A stretch of DNA of 64,000 nucleotides from Paenibacillus phoenicis (GTDB lineage: Bacteria > Bacillota > Bacilli > Paenibacillales > Paenibacillaceae), in contig NZ_JAYERP010000002.1 of NCBI RefSeq assembly GCF_034718895.1, forward strand, positions 24,256 to 88,255, in the 5' to 3' direction. Of this stretch, positions 42,367 to 50,471 are shown one piece after another. The position numbers and the translations under genes are program-made. Each line of letters begins with the position of its first letter. Position 1 is the stretch's first letter. The notes beneath the pieces are model-generated. The model searched no databases, was not told the DNA's origin, and saw only the letters and a program-made list of their open reading frames with translations.

Positions 42367-44145
42367 ATGAAGTGGAGTGGAAGGTTCACCAATGTTAATG
42401 CGACAACGCTGCGCAAAGATTTGATATCGGGGTGTATTGTTGGCATCGTGGCCCTCCCGCTTGGGATGGCTTTTGCAATCGCGTCCGGCGTCGAGCCGGA
42501 GTATGGGCTGTATACAACGATCGTCGCCGGGATCTTGATTTCGCTGTTAGGCGGATCCCGATTCCAAATCGGCGGCCCTACCGGGGCGTTTATTCCGATT
42601 CTGCTCGCAATTGTGCTGCAATACGGCTATGAGAATCTCCTGATCGCCGGCTTTCTGGCCGGGATCATGCTGGTGTTGATGGGCCTGCTGCGGCTCGGAA
42701 CGCTGATCAAATTCATCCCGAGGCCGGTCACGATTGGGTTTACCGCCGGCATTGCGGTGACGATCTTCAGCGGGCAAATCGGGAATTTCCTTGGTTTGAC
42801 CGGGATGAAGCGGCATGAATATTTTCATGAAAATATTAAGGAAATCTTCCTGCAGCTTCATACGTTTAACTTCTACAGCTTCCTGACTGCAGGTATCTGC
42901 CTGGCAGCCCTGCTGCTGACGCCCAAGTTTCTCCCGAAAATCCCCGGATCGCTGGTTGGCATCCTCGTGTCTACGTTAGCTGCGACGTGGCTGTTCCCCG
43001 ACCGGGTGACGACCATCGGCTCCGCTTACGGGGCGATTCCCGGCGGCTTGCCGGATTTCCACCCGCTGGCCTTGTCCTGGGACAACATCGTACCGATGCT
43101 CCAGCCAGCGCTGATCATCGCCTTGCTTGGCGGCATCGAATCGCTGCTCTCTGCCGTTGTAGCGGACAGCATGACCGGCACCCGTCACGACAGCAACCGC
43201 GAGCTGATCGGGCAAGGTCTCGCCAACATGGCCGCTCCGCTGTTCGGCGGCATTCCAGCGACCGGGGCGATCGCCCGCACGGCGACGAATATCAAGAACG
43301 GAGCAGTGTCTCCTTTTTCCGGCATCATTCATGGCGTCGTTGTGCTGCTGATCGTCGCTTTGTTTGCGCCATATGCATCCAACATCCCGCTGGCCAGCAT
43401 GGCCCCGATCCTGATGGTCGTCGCCTGGAACATGAGCGAGCGCAAAGCGTTTGTCCACATGCTGAAGACACGGACCAGCGATACGCTCGTACTGATCGTT
43501 ACGTTCCTGCTGACCGTATTTACGACGTTGACCATAGCTGTCGAGGTGGGATTGGTGCTGGCTGTTCTGCTGTTCGTCAAACGGATGAGTGACCTGCTCA
43601 CCGTTGACAAGGTGCTGCCCGATTGGGCCTCCGGCAAGGAGAAGGTACGGGCGCATATCGTGTCCAAGGATCATGATTGCCCGCAAGTTTCCATTTTCAC
43701 CATCGACGGACCGTTGTTCTTTGGCGCTTCACAAGCGTTTGATCGGTTTGTCTCGCAAATTGAAGGCGGACTGCTGCGAGTGGTGTTGATCCGAATGGGC
43801 AAGGTACCGTTTATGGATACGACCGGCGAAGCGAATTTTGCCGCCCTGATCAAGCGGCTGCAACAAGCCGGCATCACTGTCCTCGTCTCCGGCCTTCGTG
43901 CGCAGCCGCGCAAGCTGATGGACAAAGCCGGTTGCTATGCCATGATTGGCGAAGAGCATTTTTTTGAAAGCACCGGGGAAGCCCTCACCTACGCTTTAAG
44001 CCAAATCAACAACGACAAGTGCCGCGGCTGCAAGCATTTCGCTTTCCGCGAATGCGCCGCCCTGTGCGGGGCGGCGGAGCACGAGCGGCACAAGCGTACC
44101 GAACTCGCCGGGACGCTGGCTCGGGAAAGCAAGGTTACGGTGTAG
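42367..44145 (+). CDS. SulP-family anion transporter with STAS domain and Cys-rich tail
   Basis: This 592-aa transporter has 10-12 membrane segments, including the SulP signature GMAFAIASGVEPEYGLYTTI and a GLANMAAPLFGGIPATGAIA region. A STAS domain spans about residues 440-545 (VSIFTIDGPLFFGASQAF, then VLIRMGKVPFMDTTG). A C-terminal tail adds CRGCKHFAFRECAALCGAAE and a basic end, with four cysteines that could bind metal. The substrate could be sulfate, bicarbonate or another anion; the sequence does not tell. The ArsR-type regulator precedes it. Confidence 0.9.
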   Translation: MKWSGRFTNVNATTLRKDLISGCIVGIVALPLGMAFAIASGVEPEYGLYTTIVAGILISLLGGSRFQIGGPTGAFIPILLAIVLQYGYENLLIAGFLAGIMLVLMGLLRLGTLIKFIPRPVTIGFTAGIAVTIFSGQIGNFLGLTGMKRHEYFHENIKEIFLQLHTFNFYSFLTAGICLAALLLTPKFLPKIPGSLVGILVSTLAATWLFPDRVTTIGSAYGAIPGGLPDFHPLALSWDNIVPMLQPALIIALLGGIESLLSAVVADSMTGTRHDSNRELIGQGLANMAAPLFGGIPATGAIARTATNIKNGAVSPFSGIIHGVVVLLIVALFAPYASNIPLASMAPILMVVAWNMSERKAFVHMLKTRTSDTLVLIVTFLLTVFTTLTIAVEVGLVLAVLLFVKRMSDLLTVDKVLPDWASGKEKVRAHIVSKDHDCPQVSIFTIDGPLFFGASQAFDRFVSQIEGGLLRVVLIRMGKVPFMDTTGEANFAALIKRLQQAGITVLVSGLRAQPRKLMDKAGCYAMIGEEHFFESTGEALTYALSQINNDKCRGCKHFAFRECAALCGAAEHERHKRTELAGTLARESKVTV

Positions 44146-44170
44146 CTCTGCTGGGGCTGTAAATCCGGCT

Positions 44171-44217
44171 AAAACCTCCCAAATAGGATGTAGTACATCC
44201 TATTTGGGAGGTTTTTT
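44171..44217 (+). terminator. Terminator of the SulP gene
   Basis: A long, almost perfect stem, AAAACCTCCCAAATAGGATG with its complement CATCCTATTTGGGAGGTTTT, ends in T6. It begins 26 bp after the stop. Confidence 0.95.
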
Positions 44218-44229
44218 ATGCTGTTTTGA

Positions 44230-44361
44230 AGTGATCTTCCATATTTACTGGAAGTTAACCTTCCTTTTATTGAGTATGAAACGGCTGGCGTTCGATTCAT
44301 CACAGGTAACGGCGTAGTAACTCGAGTTCATTCAAAAAGCGGAGGTTGGCAAATTTTGTAA
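44230..44361 (+). pseudogene. C-terminal fragment of an unknown protein
   Basis: A reading with no start codon runs about 43 residues from an in-frame TGA at 44227 to TAA at 44359-44361. It includes LPFIEYETAGVRFITGNG and ends VHSKSGGWQIL. The composition and clean ending look like the tail of a larger protein, but no upstream part remains. A strong hairpin follows at once. I do not recognise the parent; tails of this style occur in secreted toxin-like proteins, which is only a guess. Confidence 0.4.
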
Positions 44362-44372
44362 TATTCATCAAG

Positions 44373-44410
44373 AAAACGCAACCCTTTTTTGGGGAGAAGG
44401 GTTGCGTTTT
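44373..44410. terminator. Bidirectional hairpin between decayed ORFs
   Basis: AAAACGCAACCC and GGGTTGCGTTTT form a 12-bp stem with A/T tails on both sides. It sits between the plus-strand remnant and a minus-strand decayed gene. Confidence 0.8.
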
Positions 44411-44426
44411 CTACACTCCGAAAAAC

Positions 44427-44845
44427 TTACTTTTTAAATAATTCCTGAATAACGGCCGGGGGATCAGCCTTGCTTGTTATTTTGTAAAATGAAGATCTGC
44501 CCCTGTTATACTCAAAAATATTGATGTAATGGTTATCATAAAGGATTAATCCAAACGCTAACTCCCTGTTGACTTTTATAGTTATCCAGTAGGACTCCGT
44601 GTAACTAATGTTTGATAAATTCGTTTTCTTTAACTCAAGATGTGAAAAATAATCTATAGTTCTTCTTCATCTGCAGAGTTATATAATCGACTAATGACTT
44701 GTAATGAGCTTATTTCATCAAAATTTATATCTTTCAACACAATCTCGTTAAATGTAGTATTTTTTGAATTGTTATAAAAAATCAATGTACCAGCAACTAA
44801 TAAAATAAAAATTATTCCAATTGCAATGTATTTATAACGTTTCAT
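44427..44845 (-). pseudogene. Frameshifted small membrane-anchored protein
   Basis: The first frame (44845 to about 44654) begins MKRYKYIAIGIIFILLVAGT, an uncleaved membrane anchor or signal, and runs to SADEEEL before a stop. The next frame continues smoothly with IDYFSHLELKKTNLSNIS and ends PPAVIQELFKK at 44427. Joining them at the GAAGAAGAA run (about 44655-44670) would make a protein of about 140 aa with a one-base shift. The text is AT-rich, unlike the window average. The family is not recognised with confidence; the function is unknown. Confidence 0.6.
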
Positions 44846-44851
44846 AGAACA

Positions 44852-45213
44852 TCACCTCGTCTTCTCCATAAAAACTTTTTCATTTTCAGCATTAGAACTC
44901 CAATCATTCTTCAAACTGTAGGATGCTTTATGAACAGGCTCCTGCTGTAAAACAGCAGTTTCAGATTCAAAAACCAGATCAAACAACTTACTTTCTTTTG
45001 AATTTATTCTTAATCTATAAGTTTCATTCTCATCAACTTCAAGCCTACTGGATTTCTTTAGGGCTAGGAGTAAAACCAAAATCTCCTTTGATTTAATCAA
45101 AAACTTTGAAGGAAGTATTTATCTTCTCTAAAGTCAACGATAATCAAACGATCAGTCGCCTTAAATAAAGAAATTATCGGTGCCCACTCCTCCTGATCGT
45201 CAAGCCCGATCAT
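44852..45213 (-). pseudogene. Frameshifted hypothetical protein abutting the phosphoesterase gene
   Basis: A reading starts at ATG 45213, immediately after the phosphoesterase stop, with MIGLDDQEEWAPIISLFKAT and stops after FREDKYFLQSF. The next frame continues IKSKEILVLLLALKKSSR to the end KVFMEKTR at 44852. Adding one T to the T5 run near 45098 joins them into about 120 aa. There is no good ribosome site, so it may also lack its true N terminus. It is AT-rich, like its downstream neighbour. No family is recognised. Confidence 0.5.
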
Positions 45214-46449
45214 TCAACGCTCCAGCGTAAACTCATCCAACTTGCGGCCGTTCACGGTATACGCGATGTACACCAAGGTGTGCTCGCTTACGGTGATCCC
45301 GGCAAACGTCTGCTTGTTGGGTTGGGTGTGTACGGCATGGTAGAACTTATCTTTTTTTAAATCGTTAAATTTGGGACCGGAGGTGTTGGTGACGACATAG
45401 ACGGTCCCTTTGCCGTCTTGGGCGATTTGTCCATCCCTGATCGGATAGGAGCGGGAATATTCATGGTTGTGCCCCTGCAGCACCAGATCCACGCCAAACT
45501 CATCGAACACCGGAATCCAATCCTCGATTTTGTCGTACTGATTTCCACCGTAAGCAGGCCGATGAATCGCCACGATTGTCCAAGGCTTGGTGTTCTTGCG
45601 CAAATCCTCTCTGAGCCATTCCGTCTGCCTTTTGATTTTGGACTCCGTATTGAGCACAACGATATGAGCAAATCCATAATCAAAAGAATACGTAGTCCCC
45701 GGCGTAGCTCCCTCCGCCCCATTCTCCGGCACAAGAAAATGCGACGTAAACGCCGAAGCGTCCCCGGAAATTTCATCATGATTGCCCGCCACCGGCATCA
45801 GCGGCACGCGGGTAAGCCATTGGGCGGCTTGTCCAAACAGCCATTTCCAGCCCTGCGCATCGTCCGGATTCTCTGTCATATCCCCGTTGTGCACGATGAA
45901 GCGGGCTTCCGGGAATGCTTGAAACGCTTTGTCCAACGTGCGCGCCCAAGGCCGGAAATCCGCAGCCTTCTCGCCTTGCGAATCCGTGACGTTAATGAAG
46001 GTAAACGCCTGAGGTTCCTCAGGTTCTGTCACAAAGCTGACCGGCTCGCTCCAGCCGTCTTCCTGTCCATTTCCCACGCGGTAGACATACGTCGTTCCCG
46101 GACGAAGGCCGGCGGCTAACACCTTGTACACTGTCTGCCCTTTGCCCCCGTCCTCCATCACGGACGCCTTCGCTTTGAAGCTGAGCACCTCTGCCTCGTT
46201 CCAGGAAGGATCGGGCTCCGCCCCCTCCGCGATCTGCAAAATCCCAGGCTCCCCGGACGCCCCTTCAGTCTGCCAGGTGAACGCCATCGTCGTCCGCGCA
46301 TCCCCGCCGATCGTCATCACGATCGATTGGGGTTTCGGGACGGCGGATACGCCAGCCTGTTGTTTTTTTTGCCAGCCAAAGACGACGATGCCAAGCAGCA
46401 ACACAACTACCACTATCCCCAGCCAAACCATCTGACTCCGACCTTTCAT
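45214..46449 (-). CDS. Membrane-anchored metallophosphoesterase with purple acid phosphatase-like N-terminal domain
   Basis: The 411-aa protein has an N-terminal membrane anchor (VWLGIVVVVLLLGIVVFGW) and then a fibronectin-like domain (about 45-140). A calcineurin-type catalytic domain follows, with NVTDSQ, FIVHNGDMTENPDDA, MPVAGNHDEI, VAIHRPAYGG and LVLQGHNHEYSRSYP. These supply the two-metal site of a phosphatase or nucleotidase acting outside the cell. GAAGGAG lies before the ATG. The gene may be monocistronic; the adjacent minus-strand ORF downstream is decayed. Confidence 0.9.
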   Translation of the reverse strand: MKGRSQMVWLGIVVVVLLLGIVVFGWQKKQQAGVSAVPKPQSIVMTIGGDARTTMAFTWQTEGASGEPGILQIAEGAEPDPSWNEAEVLSFKAKASVMEDGGKGQTVYKVLAAGLRPGTTYVYRVGNGQEDGWSEPVSFVTEPEEPQAFTFINVTDSQGEKAADFRPWARTLDKAFQAFPEARFIVHNGDMTENPDDAQGWKWLFGQAAQWLTRVPLMPVAGNHDEISGDASAFTSHFLVPENGAEGATPGTTYSFDYGFAHIVVLNTESKIKRQTEWLREDLRKNTKPWTIVAIHRPAYGGNQYDKIEDWIPVFDEFGVDLVLQGHNHEYSRSYPIRDGQIAQDGKGTVYVVTNTSGPKFNDLKKDKFYHAVHTQPNKQTFAGITVSEHTLVYIAYTVNGRKLDEFTLER

Positions 46450-46651
46450 ATAAAAAAACTCCTTCGTGAATTTCCCTCAAGATAATGCGCGGGGGAGCCC
46501 CCTGTCAACTTTCCGACTTACAGGATTTCACATTTGTCAACGCAGTGTTAAAACTTTCAGTTGATTTTCAGTTTGCGTTAAGTGGACAATCAGGGAGCCT
46601 TGATAGGATAAATGACATCACACATAAGGTTCCCGAGAAAAGAGGTGCAAC

Positions 46652-47371
46652 TTGAACTTGAACCAGAAACTGAAGTATCGCCACGAGCTGAAATTTATGA
46701 TCAACCGCCACCAGTATTATATCCTTCGGCAACGGTTACGGGGATTAGCCCGCCATGACGAACATGCGGGACAGGACGGTGAATACCATATTCGCAGCCT
46801 GTATTTCGACGACATCGACAACTCCGCCTTGCACGACAAATTGGGGGGCATCCGTGACCGCCGTAAATACCGGATTCGCATTTATAACGGGCGGGACGAC
46901 CTGATTCAGTTTGAGAAAAAAATCAAAAAAGGCGACTATATCGCCAAGCTCAAAGAACGGTTGACCCGGGAGACGGTGGATGCCATCCTGGCCGGAAATA
47001 TTGAAGTGCTGAACGTGCCGGAAAAGCCGCTGTTGTATGAGCTTTACCTTGAGATGAAGCAGCGACTCTTGGCGCCGCAGGTGATCGTCGATTATGTCCG
47101 CGAACCGTTTGTTTGCCCGAACGGCAATGTGCGGATCACGTTTGATAAGGAGCTGCGGACCGGACTCCATGCCGTCAATTTGTTTGACCCGGATTTACGG
47201 CCCGTTTCGGCCAACGATGACAAGCTCATCATTCTCGAGGTCAAATACGACGAGTACATTCCGGAATATCTGCGGGCCGCTCTGCAGTTAGAGGGGCTGA
47301 GACAGCAATCGGCATCCAAATACGTCATTTGCCGCAAATATTTGAAGACCAACGCATGGGAGGATTATTGA
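46652..47371 (+). CDS. Polyphosphate polymerase (VTC domain protein)
   Basis: This 239-aa cytoplasmic protein matches the VTC catalytic tunnel domain that makes polyphosphate from ATP in yeast Vtc4. Basic residues line the expected strands: KYRHELKFMIN, YHIRSLYFDD, RRKYRIRIYNG, FEKKIKKGDYIAK and VIVDYVREPF, then LIILEVKYDEY as the metal-binding Glu strand. The start is a TTG with AGAGGTG upstream. It is followed within 3 bp by a DUF4956 membrane protein and then a CotH protein. This conserved trio occurs in other bacteria, with the physiological role unclear. Confidence 0.88.
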   Translation: MNLNQKLKYRHELKFMINRHQYYILRQRLRGLARHDEHAGQDGEYHIRSLYFDDIDNSALHDKLGGIRDRRKYRIRIYNGRDDLIQFEKKIKKGDYIAKLKERLTRETVDAILAGNIEVLNVPEKPLLYELYLEMKQRLLAPQVIVDYVREPFVCPNGNVRITFDKELRTGLHAVNLFDPDLRPVSANDDKLIILEVKYDEYIPEYLRAALQLEGLRQQSASKYVICRKYLKTNAWEDY

Positions 47372-47374
47372 TTG

Positions 47375-48079
47375 ATGAATGCAACAAATACTGCAACGAC
47401 AACAACGAATTTTAGCGATATCGTGAAAAATTCCATTCTCGACAATTTCACTTCAGACATCAGCATCAGCAAAATCATCATTACGTTAGGCGTTTCGTTC
47501 CTGATCGGACTGTTCATTTACATTTTGTACAAACGGGTATTCAGCGGGGTGCTGTACTCGAAGAGCTTTAACGTCTCGCTCATCGGCATGACAATGGTCA
47601 CTGCGATGGTGATTATCGCCGTCAACTCCAACCTGGTGCTGTCCCTCGGTATGGTTGGTGCCCTGTCGATCGTCCGCTTCCGTACGCCGATCAAGGATCC
47701 AACCGATCTGATCTTCCTGTTCTGGGCAGCCGCAGCCGGGATCGTCGCGGGCGCCGGGTTTTATGCGCTGGCCGCCATCGGTTCGGCGGTGATTGGCCTC
47801 ATCCTGTTCCTGTTCATCAAGAGCAGTTCCTTGGAAACCCCTTATCTGCTGGTTGTGAACTGTGAGAGCGATGAGAGCGAGAAGCTCGTTCATTCGCAAA
47901 TCGGGCAGCTGGTCAAACGCTACAACGTGAAGCAAAAAACCGTAACCGCAGGCAACATTGAAATGACGCTAGAGGTTCGCTTGCGCGATCAGGAAGGCAA
48001 TTTTGTGAACCAAATTACCGCGCTGGGCGGCGTCAAAAATGCCGTGTTGATCAGCTATAACGGCGACTACGTGTCTTAA
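47375..48079 (+). CDS. DUF4956 membrane protein
   Basis: The protein (about 234 aa) has a Thr-rich start, then four hydrophobic segments (IIITLGVSFLIGLFIYILYK, MTMVTAMVIIAVNSNLVLSL and others). A family motif, GALSIVRFRTPIKDPTDLIF, follows, and a cytoplasmic C-terminal domain is rich in charged residues. The ATG at 47375 is preceded one codon earlier by a TTG that is better spaced from GGGAGG, so either may start. It lies between the VTC and CotH genes and is likely to be a membrane partner or channel for the polyphosphate machinery (inference). Confidence 0.88.
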   Translation: MNATNTATTTTNFSDIVKNSILDNFTSDISISKIIITLGVSFLIGLFIYILYKRVFSGVLYSKSFNVSLIGMTMVTAMVIIAVNSNLVLSLGMVGALSIVRFRTPIKDPTDLIFLFWAAAAGIVAGAGFYALAAIGSAVIGLILFLFIKSSSLETPYLLVVNCESDESEKLVHSQIGQLVKRYNVKQKTVTAGNIEMTLEVRLRDQEGNFVNQITALGGVKNAVLISYNGDYVS

Positions 48080-48101
48080 CGGAACCCGGAGGTGGAAGAG
48101 A

Positions 48102-50237
48102 ATGATGCGCAAAGGGACCCGGCTTTTGCTGTGGACGTGCGTCGGGCTGCTGTTGGTTGGCCTGATTGCTTGCGAGGCCACCATGAATTCCGGGGGATCC
48201 TCCGTGACGAACAGTCAGACGGGGGCTGCCGGGGAGCGAACGGTCTCTGCGGAGGAGAAAAAGCTGGATGAAGAGGTGTTCCCCAAGGACCGGGTGGTTG
48301 ACGTGAAAATCACCATCGACGAGGCGGATTTCCAAGACATGCTGGACAATGCCAGCGCCGAGGAATTCAAAACCGCGTCGGTGGATTACAACGGTCACCA
48401 TTTTGACAATGTCGGCATCCGTACCAAAGGCAATTTGAGCTTGCGCAGCGTGGTGCAAATGAGCGATTCCGATCGGTACAGCTTTAAGTTGTCTTTTGAC
48501 GAATATGTGAATCAAACCTTGGAAGGTATTCAAAAAATCAACCTGAACAACAACTACAGTGACGCTACGTACATGCGGGAGTTTCTGACCTATGAGCTAT
48601 CCGAGCAGATGGGCTTGCCAACGCCAAAGCACTCTTACGTGAACGTCTATATTAACGGCGAGCTCTGGGGGTTCTACCTGGCGGTGGAGCAAATCGGCGA
48701 CGCCTATCTGGAGCGTAACTTTGGCAATGCCTACGGGGCGTTGTACAAAGGGGAAATGACCGGCAGCGGCAGCGATTTGACTTGGCTGGGCGATGATCTG
48801 TCGGCGTATACCGGATTGGTGCTTAAGTCGAAGTCGTCGAACGGCGATATCCTGATCAAGATGCTGGATGAACTGAATAACGGCAGCAACTATGAAAAAT
48901 ACATCAATGTGCCGGACGCGCTGGGCTACATTGCGCTAAACACGCTCACAAACAATATGGACAGCTACATCGGCGCCAATAAGCAGAACTATTATTTGTA
49001 CGAGGACGACGGCGTCTTCTCCATCCTGCCTTGGGATTACAACATGGCCTTTGGCGGTATGGGCCGGGGCGGCGGCGGATTCGGCCGCGGCGCGAACGGC
49101 GGCGCTGGCGGCGGAGCGGATGGCGCTGGCGGTGCAGCCGGTGCGACCGGGGCGGCCGGTGGCGGTGCGCAAGACGGTGCAACCGGTGGCGGTGACGCTG
49201 GTGCTGCCCGCGGGCAGCCGCAAGCTGGCGCTGGCGCGGACGCTCAAGGCGGTGCGGCGGCTCCAGGTGGAGCGGCTCCAGGCGGCGGTGGTTCGGGTCG
49301 GAGCAATCTGCTGATCGACGAACCAACGCAAGGCGCCGTAGCAGATCGGCCGCTGGTGGCCAAGCTGCTGGCAGTAGATGAATACAAGGTCCAGTACCAT
49401 GATATCCTTCAGTCAGCGATCGACAACTTCCTGGAGAATGACAAATTCTCCGCCCGCGTCACGGAGTTGTCGGAAATGATCTCGTCTTATGTAAAAGCCG
49501 ATCCAACGGCCTTTTACACCTATGAAGAATACGAGCAAGCTGTGCCCCAACTGATCAGTACCAATGCTAGTCAGATCGAGAATATCCAGCAGCAGCTCGA
49601 CGGTACCATCGCCTCGTCCGGCGATGGATCGGGCAGCGGCGGCGGCTTTGGCGGCATGGGCGGCGGCTTCGGCGGCGGGCGTACGGGCCGCACTGCAGCG
49701 CAAGGCCAGAGCGAGACCCAAGCCGGCGCAGTCGCGGAGCCAAGCACGCCGACCAACGGCGCAGCGGGCAGCGCGCAGGGCGGCGATGGCGCTCCCGCCG
49801 GCCAAGGCGGGCAACCGCCGCAAGCCGGCGGTAACGGCGCCATGGGCGACCCGGCGCAAGCGACGCAAGCGGGCGCGCCAGCCGCCGCGGCGGACGGCGC
49901 CGCCAGCGGCGACGCCCAGGCGCAGCTGCCGCAGGGCGCACCGGGTGCGCCTGGCGCCGAAGGCGAGGCCGGCAGCCCGCCGGCCCTTCCGGATGGCATG
50001 CAGCCTCCGGAAGGGTTCCCGGGCGACGCCGGTGAGCTTGGCGATGCCGCCGGCGGCGCGGGCGAAGCTCGCCCTGCGGGCGGCTTCCGCGGCGGCGATT
50101 TCCCGGGCGGCGGCCGCGGCTTCGGGCCAAACGGCCAACAAGCTAGCAGCAGCGAAGCGCTGATCACCGGCATCTCCTTGCTGGTGCTCCTAGCCGCTGC
50201 AGGCTTCGTCGCTTTCTTCCGCCGGAAACGGCTATAG
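48102..50237 (+). CDS. CotH-family protein with Gly/Ala-rich inserts, anchored at both ends
   Basis: The 711-aa product begins with a lipoprotein signal (lipobox LIAC, Cys24). The CotH kinase-like domain runs about residues 60-316 and resumes about 402-506. It includes DNVGIRTKGNLS, INLNNNYSDATYMREFLTYE, WGFYLAVEQIGDAYLERNFG, NMDSYIGANKQNYYLY and SILPWDYNMAFGG, the catalytic region. Two low-complexity Gly/Ala/Gln/Pro-rich stretches (about 317-400 and 507-683) interrupt and follow the domain. The C terminus has a membrane helix plus FFRRKRL, without an LPXTG motif. GGAGG precedes the ATG. Its place after VTC and DUF4956 suggests phosphoryl or polyphosphate-linked surface modification (inference). 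Confidence 0.85.
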   Translation: MMRKGTRLLLWTCVGLLLVGLIACEATMNSGGSSVTNSQTGAAGERTVSAEEKKLDEEVFPKDRVVDVKITIDEADFQDMLDNASAEEFKTASVDYNGHHFDNVGIRTKGNLSLRSVVQMSDSDRYSFKLSFDEYVNQTLEGIQKINLNNNYSDATYMREFLTYELSEQMGLPTPKHSYVNVYINGELWGFYLAVEQIGDAYLERNFGNAYGALYKGEMTGSGSDLTWLGDDLSAYTGLVLKSKSSNGDILIKMLDELNNGSNYEKYINVPDALGYIALNTLTNNMDSYIGANKQNYYLYEDDGVFSILPWDYNMAFGGMGRGGGGFGRGANGGAGGGADGAGGAAGATGAAGGGAQDGATGGGDAGAARGQPQAGAGADAQGGAAAPGGAAPGGGGSGRSNLLIDEPTQGAVADRPLVAKLLAVDEYKVQYHDILQSAIDNFLENDKFSARVTELSEMISSYVKADPTAFYTYEEYEQAVPQLISTNASQIENIQQQLDGTIASSGDGSGSGGGFGGMGGGFGGGRTGRTAAQGQSETQAGAVAEPSTPTNGAAGSAQGGDGAPAGQGGQPPQAGGNGAMGDPAQATQAGAPAAAADGAASGDAQAQLPQGAPGAPGAEGEAGSPPALPDGMQPPEGFPGDAGELGDAAGGAGEARPAGGFRGGDFPGGGRGFGPNGQQASSSEALITGISLLVLLAAAGFVAFFRRKRL

Positions 50238-50422
50238 AAAACTGCAAAAGTACATCTTTTTTCGAGCCAAATGGCTATTTTGAGCAAATGCCTGCAAAAG
50301 TGCAGTTATTTTTCTCGAAAATCCGCAATTTCGCTTTAAACGAACAAAAAGCCTGCACTTTTGCAGGTTTTTTGCTATTTTACGATAAAAGTTACTCAAA
50401 AACTGTATTTTTGCAGGAATCG
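50238..50422. repeat. Cluster of CTGCAAAAGTGCAG-type repeats after the long cotH gene
   Basis: Units lie at 50238-50263 and 50291-50313 (plus) and 50351-50375 and 50398-50422 (minus orientation). The third unit also forms a plus-strand hairpin CCTGCA-CTTT-TGCAGG followed by TTTTTTGC, which can terminate the VTC-DUF4956-CotH transcript. The same motif pair recurs, inverted, at 63921-64000 behind the second cotH gene. Confidence 0.8.
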
Positions 50423-50471
50423 GGACAACCGAGCAAGGCAGGACATCATGCTACTGCCCCCCCCATACAAC

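Noticed and set aside
44230..44361. Calling the fragment a polymorphic toxin tail
   Set aside because: Only about 43 residues remain and no toxin domain or immunity gene can be named, so it is kept as an unknown remnant.
49999..50237. Sortase motif at the end of the long CotH protein
   Set aside because: There is a C-terminal helix and basic tail, but no LPXTG-like motif before it.
49413..50287. Long minus-strand frames opposite the Gly/Ala-rich part of the long CotH gene
   Set aside because: Low-complexity GC-rich codons leave all frames open. The CotH frame has domain and anchor signals, the others none.
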